9,209 nt of DNA from Deltaproteobacteria bacterium. Its GTDB lineage: Bacteria; Desulfobacterota; GWC2-55-46; DRQE01. Position numbers and translations under genes: made by a program. Shown here piece by piece: positions 1 through 5,237 of this stretch. The stretch's first letter is position 1. The number at the start of each line of letters is the position of its first letter. The stretch covers positions 1-9,209 of the forward strand of contig DRQE01000004.1 in assembly GCA_011371515.1 (NCBI GenBank), written 5' to 3'. A model generated the notes under the pieces. It was given only the letters and a program-made list of their open reading frames with translations, was not told the origin of the DNA and did no database searches.

Positions 1-15
1 CCCTTTCAAAGTCTC

Positions 16-336
16 CTACTTTGTGCCCCTATACACCTCCTCTCCTATGTATTTCGACAGCTCCTCAAAAAGCATACGAGATATACCCACACCACCTGAC
101 CGTGAAATCTCTTTTGCAAGGTATTCATCCATCATTGCCCTGTACACATCCTTTCCTGCCTGCTCGGGAAAGAGGTTGCTTTCAATAATGGTGTTACGCA
201 TTGCCTTGAGCATACTGTTTATGAATATGGCTTCAAACTCCTCTGTTGCCTTTTTGAGCTCTTCAAGGGCTCTCTCTCTTCTATCCCCACCTGTAAGTGG
301 CTGTATGGGAGCCATATTGTTCTCTATTGCTGGCAT
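16..336 (-). CDS. flgJ: FlgJ-type rod-binding protein, single domain
   Basis: FlgJ's N-terminal domain binds and caps rod subunits during rod assembly. The 106 residues correspond only to that domain: ATEEFEAIFINSMLKAMRNTI at about 31-51, then AGKDVYRAMMDEYLAKEISRSGGVGIS, ending about 20 residues later. The C-terminal peptidoglycan hydrolase domain of enteric FlgJ is absent, as is usual in many non-enteric bacteria, where a separate enzyme opens the cell wall. ATG at 336 has an AGGGAAG-like site about seven bases upstream. A second in-frame Met at codon 8 has no better site. It is complete (TAG at 18-16) and closes the flgF-J series seen here; the operon may continue past position 1. Confidence 0.92.
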   Translation of the reverse strand: MPAIENNMAPIQPLTGGDRRERALEELKKATEEFEAIFINSMLKAMRNTIIESNLFPEQAGKDVYRAMMDEYLAKEISRSGGVGISRMLFEELSKYIGEEVYRGTK

Positions 337-353
337 GAGTCTTCCCTTTTTGT

Positions 354-1457
354 TTATATTATTTCAAGTTCTGCTTTAAGTGCACCTGCTGCCTTTATTG
401 CCTGAAGTATGGCTATAAGGTCTCTTGGTGTTACGCCAACAAGGTTGAGCATCCTTACCACATCGCCAAGGGTAACGCTTTCTGGAAGCAGCACAAGGCG
501 TGCCTTCTCTTCCTCGACCGTTACCTCCTCCTGTGGCTGAACAACGGTCTGTCCACCCTCTGAGAATGGCGTTGGCTGAGAGATAAGGTACTGTGTGCTT
601 ATCTCCACGGTTATATCACCATGAGATATGGCAACTGTTGAGATGCTCACATTCTCCCCCATAACTATGGTGCCTGTCTTTTCGTTTATTACCACCTTTG
701 AAGGGGTGTCTGTCTCAACGCTGAGTCTTTCTATGCTGGCAATGAATTCCACGGGCTTTGAGATAAAACCTTCTGGCAGGCTTAGCCTTACGGTTCCGCT
801 GCTCAGTGCCTGTGCCACCGGCATGCCAAAACTTTTGTTTATGCTATCTTCAATCCTCTTTGCAGTGGTAAAGTCGGGCTCTTTGAGTATCAACGAGAGC
901 TGGCCTGCCTGTGCAAGGTTGAGAGGCACCCTTCTTTCGACGATGGCACCATTAGGTATTCTGCCCGCTGTCTGGTGGTTCTTTGCAACCTTGGCAGACT
1001 TACCGCCGGCAAGAAAACCTCCTATGGAGATAGGTCCCTGCGCTACGGCATACACCTTTCCATCAGGCCCCTTGAGTGGAGTAGCCACAAGGGTTCCGCC
1101 CTGTAGACTCTTGGCATCTCCAATGGAGGATACGAGCACATCTATCCTCGTGCCCGGAGAGACGAAGGGTGGCAGTTCTGCGGTAACCATTACGGCTGCT
1201 GTATTCTTTAGCCTGAGCCTCTTCGGGTCCAGTGTGATGCCGAGCCTTTTAAGCATATTTGCCACACTGGTTGTCGTCTGCACAGAGCCTGTCTTGTCTC
1301 CTGTGCCGTTAAGCCCCACAACGAGTCCATAGCCCACAAGGTAGTTCTTCCTCACCCCTTCGATGAAGGCTATGTCCTTTATCCTTGCCCCCTCACATAT
1401 GGTGGCAACGAGAAGGAATGCCACCACGAAAAGAGCTTTTTTAGAAAGGCCATACAT
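354..1457 (-). CDS. flgI: FlgI, flagellar P-ring protein
   Basis: FlgI builds the periplasmic P ring anchored at the peptidoglycan layer; FlgA assists it. The 367 residues match family length. A Sec signal peptide (KK, then ALFVVAFLLVATIC) likely ends after the Ala at about 24. The mature protein starts RIKDIAFIEGVRKNYLVGYG. Further conserved stretches are GLVVGLNGTGDKTG, ANMLKRLGI, AAVMVTAELPPF, GTRIDVLVSSIGDAKSL and GGTLVATPL. The C-terminal part contains VTLGDVVRMLNLVGVTPRDLIAILQAIKAAGAL, typical of the family. ATG at 1457 lies inside flgH, with AGGAGG ten bases upstream within flgH coding sequence, so the pair is likely translationally coupled. flgJ starts 17 bases after its TAA. Confidence 0.97.
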   Translation of the reverse strand: MYGLSKKALFVVAFLLVATICEGARIKDIAFIEGVRKNYLVGYGLVVGLNGTGDKTGSVQTTTSVANMLKRLGITLDPKRLRLKNTAAVMVTAELPPFVSPGTRIDVLVSSIGDAKSLQGGTLVATPLKGPDGKVYAVAQGPISIGGFLAGGKSAKVAKNHQTAGRIPNGAIVERRVPLNLAQAGQLSLILKEPDFTTAKRIEDSINKSFGMPVAQALSSGTVRLSLPEGFISKPVEFIASIERLSVETDTPSKVVINEKTGTIVMGENVSISTVAISHGDITVEISTQYLISQPTPFSEGGQTVVQPQEEVTVEEEKARLVLLPESVTLGDVVRMLNLVGVTPRDLIAILQAIKAAGALKAELEII

Positions 1458-2136
1458 TGTCCAGTATCCTCCTCATCCAGCCCGGTCCCTGCTCATCCGA
1501 TATTACACCCTTTCCTGTGTACTCTATCCTGAGGTCAGAGACCTGTGTGGAAAGAACCGTGTTATCAGGCGATATATCCACAGGACGCACTATGCCTGTG
1601 AGCATAAAGTACTGCTGCTCTTTGTTCACCACCGTCTCTTTTCTGCCCTCCACTATGAGGTTGCCATTTGGCAGTACATCCACAACCCTTACGGTTATGG
1701 TTGCATCCAGTGTGCCTGCCCTCTTCGTTTTGCCAGAACCATCGAACTCTGCCTTGTAGTCTTCCTGCACCTCGGGGCTAAAGGGGTTGCCTTGGTTGAG
1801 AAAGTTGTTCATCCCGAAGCTTGTGGGCATACCGAGAAACTTCTTTATTCCCACATCCGTTGTAGACTCTCTTGAGGTAGAGGTTCCAGCCTCTCTGGTG
1901 GCACTCGTTTTTTCAGATACTATTATCGTAAGGGTATCCCCCACATTCCTTGCACGAAAATCACTGAACAGTGTGTTCTGCGAGGTCTCTCCCGGCCAGA
2001 GAGAGCCCGCAGTGTACTCAGGCTTCTTATAGTTTACAGGTATCCTTGAGGCATCTATGCGTTTGGGTCCACCACATCCTGTAAGATAGAGTGCAACTGC
2101 CACGAGTATTAAGGGAAGAGCCTTTCTCATCACCAT
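1441..2136 (-). CDS. flgH: FlgH, L-ring lipoprotein
   Basis: FlgH forms the outer-membrane L ring around the rod. The 231 residues begin with a lipoprotein signal peptide ending in the lipobox LTGC, with C21 as the acylated cysteine. Family features follow: YTAGSLWPGE, the FSDFRARNVGDTLTIIVSE segment at about 58-76, a Ser/Thr-rich loop, DATITVRVVDVLPNGNLIVEGR, and the characteristic end GWMRRILDNVWPF. The start is not settled. ATG 2136, GTG 2133 and ATG 2130 are in frame; AAGGAG lies 3, 6 and 9 bases before them respectively, so a shorter product beginning MRKALP or MMRKALP is at least as likely. The presence of FlgH shows an outer membrane. The last 17 bases overlap flgI. Confidence 0.96.
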   Translation of the reverse strand: MVMRKALPLILVAVALYLTGCGGPKRIDASRIPVNYKKPEYTAGSLWPGETSQNTLFSDFRARNVGDTLTIIVSEKTSATREAGTSTSRESTTDVGIKKFLGMPTSFGMNNFLNQGNPFSPEVQEDYKAEFDGSGKTKRAGTLDATITVRVVDVLPNGNLIVEGRKETVVNKEQQYFMLTGIVRPVDISPDNTVLSTQVSDLRIEYTGKGVISDEQGPGWMRRILDNVWPF

Positions 2137-2144
2137 ATGCTCCT

Positions 2145-2831
2145 TCAGAATATTACTATGAGTCTGCCATCCTTGGTGAGCCTTCCATGGAGCACCTTGC
2201 CAGTGGAAGTCTTTGCGTTTATAAATCCACCGGGATAGCCGTCCTCAAGTGCCTTTGCCCGTGTCTTTATCCTTATAGCTCCACTGGTTGCCACAACAGG
2301 GATGATGTCACCTCTTTTCACCACAGAAGGCTGCCTGAGGTAGTCTCTTTTTACAGGTCTTCCACCTGTTATGGGTCTTCTTACCACCATACCAACCACA
2401 TCTTCTGGAGAGCTCACAAACCCTGAGTTAAGCTCTCTTATCTCCCTTCTTTCCACCGTAACATCCGATGCCCCGATTACCTCTCTTACCCTGAGGCTTC
2501 TCTTTGCAATCACCACATCGGTAAAGAGCCTTACCCTTGCAGATGCCCACAGTCTTTTTACAACGAGCCCATCCTTCTTTAGCGTTACATAGAGTGGCAC
2601 CTTTGCACTTGGCTTTATCTCGTCGGGGCTTTTAATCTTCACCGTGTCGAACTCCACCCCGTCTGTTTCAGCTCTGAGTGTGATATCGTCCACCACTATT
2701 TCCATACCGTATGGGGAAAGCCTTTCGGTAAGGTAGCTCTCTATGGCACGCACTATATCCTTCTGCGATGCGCTGGCAGACAGGGCGGACAGAACTACTA
2801 TTACCGTGGCTATGGCTACAACCCTCTTCAT
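2145..2831 (-). CDS. flgA: FlgA, P-ring assembly chaperone
   Basis: FlgA is a periplasmic chaperone needed for FlgI to assemble into the P ring. The 228-residue product starts with a Sec signal peptide (MKR, a hydrophobic core to about residue 17, likely cleavage after the Ala at about 19-21). A variable N-terminal region follows. From about residue 105 there is a SAF/FlgA-type domain: VIAKRSLRVREVIGASDV, then a two-residue RRPITGGRPV turn near 151-160, a VVKRGDIIPVVA segment near 170-181, and a C-terminal GRLTKDGRLIVIF. Its position between flgG and flgH, beside its client flgI, is common outside enterics, where flgA is instead divergent from flgB. ATG at 2831 has GAGGT seven bases upstream. 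Confidence 0.93.
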   Translation of the reverse strand: MKRVVAIATVIVVLSALSASASQKDIVRAIESYLTERLSPYGMEIVVDDITLRAETDGVEFDTVKIKSPDEIKPSAKVPLYVTLKKDGLVVKRLWASARVRLFTDVVIAKRSLRVREVIGASDVTVERREIRELNSGFVSSPEDVVGMVVRRPITGGRPVKRDYLRQPSVVKRGDIIPVVATSGAIRIKTRAKALEDGYPGGFINAKTSTGKVLHGRLTKDGRLIVIF

Positions 2832-2835
2832 GGTA

Positions 2836-3624
2836 TTACCTCTTTATGTTGTTTATGGTTCTGAGCATATCGTCTGTAGTCTGTATGGTCTTTGAGTTCA
2901 GCTCGTAAGCCCTCTGTGCCATTATCATGTTCACCATCTCTTCGACCACATTCACATTCGACATCTCAAGGAAGCCCTGCACTATGGTGCCTGCTCCCTC
3001 TGTGCCGGGCGTAACTATAAGCGGGTCTCCTGATGCCTGTGTGGGCAGATAGAGGTTGCCCCCTATGGATTTAAGACCCGATGGATTTATGAACCTTACA
3101 AGCTCTATATTGCCAACCTCGGTGGGTGTGGAGACTCCGGGCTGTGTAACAGATACTATTCCATCTACACTTATGGTTACTGTAAGGGCGTCCTGTGGTA
3201 TGGTTATCTGGGGTTCAAGCACATATCCTTCGGCTGTAACCATTCTACCTTCATTGTCCACCTTGAACTCACCGTTTCGGGTGTAGGCAATCTCACCATC
3301 TGGTTTTGTAACCTGAAAGAACCCCTCACCATCTATGGCAAGGTCCAGTGGGTTCTGGGTCTGCTGCAGATTGCCCTGACTGAATATCTTGTGCGTCGAG
3401 GCAGGTTTCACGCCATGGCCTATCTCAAGCCCCGAGGGAAGTATGGTTGAAGGCGATGTGGAAACACCCGAGCTTTTAAGCTCCTGATATATGAGGTCCT
3501 GATAGTTAATCCTTGCCTTCTTGAAACCCACTGTATTTATGTTTGCAAGGTTGTGGGCTATCATGTCTATCCTCATCTGCTGGGCTTCCATGCCCGTTGA
3601 TGCTGTCCACAGAGCCCTTATCAT
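2836..3624 (-). CDS. flgG: FlgG, flagellar distal rod protein
   Basis: FlgG polymerises into the distal rod that passes through the P and L rings. I place the start at ATG 3624 (262 residues, MIRALWTASTGMEAQQ), because AGGAGG lies eight bases before it. An in-frame GTG at 3630 has only two bases of spacing, and FlgG proteins usually begin MIRALWTA. The N-terminal rod motif includes MIAHNLANINTVGFKK, the central region has NPLDLAIDGEGFF, and the C-terminal motif is SNVNVVEEMVNMIMAQRAYE followed by SKTIQTTDDML, which is diagnostic of FlgG. The length agrees with the E. coli protein. The TAA stop lies within the spacer of the flgA ribosome site, so flgG and flgA are probably coupled. Confidence 0.97.
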   Translation of the reverse strand: MIRALWTASTGMEAQQMRIDMIAHNLANINTVGFKKARINYQDLIYQELKSSGVSTSPSTILPSGLEIGHGVKPASTHKIFSQGNLQQTQNPLDLAIDGEGFFQVTKPDGEIAYTRNGEFKVDNEGRMVTAEGYVLEPQITIPQDALTVTISVDGIVSVTQPGVSTPTEVGNIELVRFINPSGLKSIGGNLYLPTQASGDPLIVTPGTEGAGTIVQGFLEMSNVNVVEEMVNMIMAQRAYELNSKTIQTTDDMLRTINNIKR

Positions 3625-3642
3625 CTCCACTACCTCCTGGTT

Positions 3643-4332
3643 TTATACCTCTTTTATAACCCTTCCGGTTGCCTCATCCATTGCCTGAAGTAACTTCATC
3701 TGCCCCTCGTATCTTCTATAGGTCTCTATGATGGAGACCATCTCCCTTACAGGATCCACATTGGACTCTTCAAGATAGCCCTGCCTTATCTCCATTGCAG
3801 GGCGTCCCTTCAGCGGGGGCACAGTGGTCCCGAAAAGCAGCCCCTCCTTTACAATCTCTGCATCGGCAGGAAAACTCACCACTCTGAGTCTATCTATGTT
3901 TACCCCGTCTTCAAAGACATTACCCTCCTTATCTATGGTGAGCTTTCCTCCAGAAAGAACAATCTTTCCCCCTTCACCGAGCACCTCGAAGCCATCTGCT
4001 GTGGTCAGCACACCGCCCTTGCCCATGGTGAAGGCACCGTATCTGGTGTATCTCTCCCCTGCAGGTGTTGATACAACAAAGAAACCCTCACCATCTATGG
4101 CTACATCGAAGGGGTTCTCCGTTCTTCTAAGGGGTCCCTGTGAGAGGTCTACCTTCTGAACATCCCTATCATTGACGAAGGCTTTCAATCTGTCATCGAA
4201 GACGACCTCAAAGACACCGGTGTCTTTCTTAAAGCCGGGGGTGGAAAGATTTGCAATATTTGCTGCTGCCACATCAAGCATCATCTGCTGAGCCTTTGCA
4301 CCACTAACCAGAGCATATATACCACCATCCAT
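3643..4332 (-). CDS. flgF: FlgF, flagellar proximal rod protein
   Basis: FlgF forms part of the proximal rod, the axle crossing the periplasm, and is exported by the flagellar type III system, so it has no cleaved signal peptide. The 229-residue product has the N-terminal rod motif at about 12-36 (AQQMMLDVAAANIANLSTPGF). A central FlgE/F/G-type region includes NPFDVAIDGEGFF at 73-85. The C-terminal rod motif begins at about 185 (GYLEESNVDPVREMVSIIET) and ends in a helical stretch. It is slightly shorter than the enteric FlgF. Distinguishing it from FlgG rests on its order before a clear FlgG and on its MDGGIYALVSGA start, which is FlgF-like. It is the first gene after the sigma-54 promoter, with ATG at 4332 and an AAGGAGGT site. 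flgG begins 18 bases after its TAA. Confidence 0.93.
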   Translation of the reverse strand: MDGGIYALVSGAKAQQMMLDVAAANIANLSTPGFKKDTGVFEVVFDDRLKAFVNDRDVQKVDLSQGPLRRTENPFDVAIDGEGFFVVSTPAGERYTRYGAFTMGKGGVLTTADGFEVLGEGGKIVLSGGKLTIDKEGNVFEDGVNIDRLRVVSFPADAEIVKEGLLFGTTVPPLKGRPAMEIRQGYLEESNVDPVREMVSIIETYRRYEGQMKLLQAMDEATGRVIKEV

Positions 4333-4375
4333 GGGGCTTACCTCCTTGGGGGAATCTATCTGCCCTCAAATAAGA

Positions 4376-4391
4376 TGCAATACCTGTGCCA
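4376..4391 (-). promoter_or_regulatory. Sigma-54 (RpoN) -24/-12 promoter of the flgF operon
   Basis: The minus strand reads TGGCAC (4391-4386), a 5-base spacer AGGTA, then TTGCA (4380-4376). This matches the established sigma-54 consensus TGGCACRNNNNTTGCW at every defined position, including the GG-to-GC spacing. The predicted start is near 4365, giving a leader of about 33 bases to the flgF ATG. It is the only strong promoter-like element in the 169-base gap before flgF, and it points towards the rod/ring genes. Sigma-54 control of middle flagellar genes is well known in many flagellated Gram-negative bacteria, and it requires a dedicated AAA+ activator that is not in this window. Confidence 0.85.
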
Positions 4392-4464
4392 CTTTCTGCT
4401 GGATGGCTCTAAAAAAGGAAAGTCTTTATTTTAAAGGGAGTTATCTGAATGTAATGTTTTTGCA

Positions 4465-4488
4465 GGGGTGCCAATTTTTTCCGGGGTG
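4465..4488 (-). repeat. Tandem imperfect repeat, possible activator (enhancer) site
   Basis: On the minus strand CACCCC is followed by NGN and a run of A twice, beginning at 4488 and again at 4470, an 18-base period with 12 of 14 positions matching. It lies roughly 100-125 bases upstream of the predicted start point of the sigma-54 promoter at 4376-4391. Enhancer-binding activators of sigma-54 commonly bind in that range. Assigning this as such a site is inference; chance similarity in a short A-rich region is possible. Confidence 0.35.
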
Positions 4489-4501
4489 AAGAGTTTTCCC
4501 G

Positions 4502-4936
4502 TCAATTTTTTCTCATCTTCTCCACCGTAAGTAGCAGGGCTACCTCACTTCTGCTGATGCCAAGCCTTTTCATAACCTCTTCTTCGGGCACACCCTTTCT
4601 GAGCATATCTCTTGCCTGCTGGTAGACTTCTTCCCTGTCATCTTCTGTGTGGTGGGTCTGGCGGAGCACCTCTATGGCTTCTTCCAGTCTGTTTATTATA
4701 TCGTCAAGGCGGGTCTGGTTGGCTTTAATCTTCTCTAAGGCTTCTCTTACCTCTCGTTCTTTTGCCTCGAAGCTCGAAGCAAGCTGCTTCAGTCTGCCAA
4801 GTTCTGCCTCAAGCTCTACGGAGCCATTCCCCATGGACAGCTGCCTGAACCTTAAGATAAGAAATACAAGAACAGCCACTATAACTATATCGAGCACGAC
4901 GACTACAGGTATCCACAGTTCCAACTTAAGGTTCAA
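4502..4936 (-). CDS. Membrane-anchored coiled-coil protein with DUF2802-like C-terminus
   Basis: This is a 144-residue protein of unknown biochemical role. A single N-terminal membrane segment (about 8-29, rich in Val/Ile/Leu) precedes a heptad-like, Glu/Lys/Leu-rich coiled coil (about 38-92). The C-terminal segment (about 103-140, YQQARDMLRKGVPEEEVMKRLGISRSEVALLL) resembles the DUF2802 family, whose members occur beside motility genes in other bacteria. That segment has a helix-turn-helix look, but the membrane anchor argues against a classical transcription factor. The likely topology is N-terminus in the membrane with a cytoplasmic coiled coil. The start is uncertain: TTG at 4936 has AAGGAG directly abutting it, and TTG at 4924 has the same site 12 bases away; no ATG occurs before codon 35. 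It is in frame with the preceding small gene, separated by one TGA. A 169-base non-coding gap follows. Confidence 0.75.
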   Translation of the reverse strand: MNLKLELWIPVVVVLDIVIVAVLVFLILRFRQLSMGNGSVELEAELGRLKQLASSFEAKEREVREALEKIKANQTRLDDIINRLEEAIEVLRQTHHTEDDREEVYQQARDMLRKGVPEEEVMKRLGISRSEVALLLTVEKMRKN

Positions 4937-4942
4937 CTCCTT

Positions 4943-5140
4943 TCAGGCAAGTATATCTATTCGGTGTTCTTCCTTGTCTTCCTCTTTTTCTTCAGGGGGC
5001 TCTTCGTGGTGGTGCCTGTTCTTTTCTTCCTCACGCACACGGTTCTTTCTGCCCACCTTTTCTGCCGGCAGTATACCCTCTATTGAAGGTATAATCTCCT
5101 GATTATTTATCTTTGAGGGTCCATCCACCATTGTGTCCAT
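4943..5140 (-). CDS. Small, highly charged protein of unknown function (65 or 62 residues)
   Basis: I do not recognise this family. The product has no membrane segment or signal peptide and looks intrinsically disordered in its second half. The N-terminal half contains a short IPSIEGILPAEK stretch. From about residue 33 it is dominated by Arg, Lys, Glu and His, including NRHHHEEPPEEKEE, and it ends in HRIDILA. Two starts are possible: ATG at 5140 has GGGG touching it, which is too close for a ribosome site; ATG at 5131 has AAGGGG nine bases upstream and is the better candidate, giving 62 residues. The frame is open only back to 5191 and contains no earlier usable start. Seven bases separate its TGA from the annotated start of the following gene, and both lie downstream of a sigma-28-like promoter inside a flagellar cluster. 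A flagellar accessory role is a guess from context only. Confidence 0.6.
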   Translation of the reverse strand: MDTMVDGPSKINNQEIIPSIEGILPAEKVGRKNRVREEEKNRHHHEEPPEEKEEDKEEHRIDILA

Positions 5141-5153
5141 CCCCTTTTTTAAA

Positions 5154-5183
5154 AGTATAGCAGAGATTGGTAGACTTCTACAA
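5154..5183 (-). promoter_or_regulatory. Possible sigma-70-like promoter, weak
   Basis: The minus strand has TTGTAG (5183-5178), an 18-base spacer, and TATACT (5159-5154), the latter one base from the -10 consensus. The -35 match is poor (3 of 6). A short perfect inverted repeat, GTAGA-AG-TCTAC (5181-5170), overlaps the -35 and could be an operator or chance. Transcription from here would start within about 10 bases of the ATG at 5140, leaving almost no leader for that codon and favouring the ATG at 5131. Confidence 0.25.
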
Positions 5184-5208
5184 CCCCATATTTAAAGGCT
5201 TTATCTAT

Positions 5209-5236
5209 TTATCGGAGTAGTTCTGTGGCTGCTTTA
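5209..5236 (-). promoter_or_regulatory. Candidate sigma-28 (FliA-type) promoter
   Basis: Starting just after the motB stop, the minus strand reads TAAA (5236-5233), 16 bases, then TCCGATAA (5216-5209). The known FliA consensus is TAAA-N15-GCCGATAA, so this differs by one base in the -10 and one extra base in the spacer. A start point near 5202 would give a leader of about 60-70 bases to the small gene that follows. Sigma-28 control is typical of late flagellar and chemotaxis genes, which fits the position. This is inference from the motif; no expression evidence is available. Confidence 0.45.
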
Positions 5237-5237
5237 G

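Larger units (their letters stand above)
4333..4501 (-). other. Non-coding gap upstream of flgF: promoter region and strong ribosome binding site
   Basis: This 169-base gap holds the sigma-54 promoter, the tandem CACCCC repeat and an A/T-rich stretch between them. Its flgF-proximal end carries AAGGAGGT eight bases before the ATG, the strongest Shine-Dalgarno site seen in the window. I see no reading frame worth calling and no convincing stem-loop plus T-run terminator for the gene upstream. Confidence 0.7.

Noticed and set aside
1..15. Start of a further gene after flgJ
   Set aside because: Purine-rich AGGAG and GAAAGGG occur, but the window ends before any start codon can be judged.
628..1332. 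Long plus-strand open frame opposite flgI
   Set aside because: It mirrors the well-conserved flgI coding sequence and has no recognisable motif or start signal of its own.
3313..4110. Near-identical DNA of about 24 bases in flgF (near 4085-4108) and flgG (near 3320-3344), as a repeat element
   Set aside because: Both encode the shared DGEGFF motif of the FlgE/F/G family. Paralogy with similar codon use explains the match without a mobile or recombination element.
4458..4472. TTGGCACCCCTGCA as a second sigma-54 promoter upstream of flgF
   Set aside because: The GG-to-GC distance is nine bases instead of twelve, so it cannot be a -24/-12 element; the exact match at 4376-4391 is the better call.
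4333..4501. Intrinsic terminator after the DUF2802-like gene
   Set aside because: The only stems are CTTT/AAAG type with A/T pairs and no G/C-rich arm before a T-run on the transcribed strand.
4943..4945. TGA as a selenocysteine codon joining the two small genes
   Set aside because: The flanking residues (ILA then KEL) show no redox motif, and I see no convincing stem-loop just downstream. AAGGAG at the junction points to a separate initiation event.
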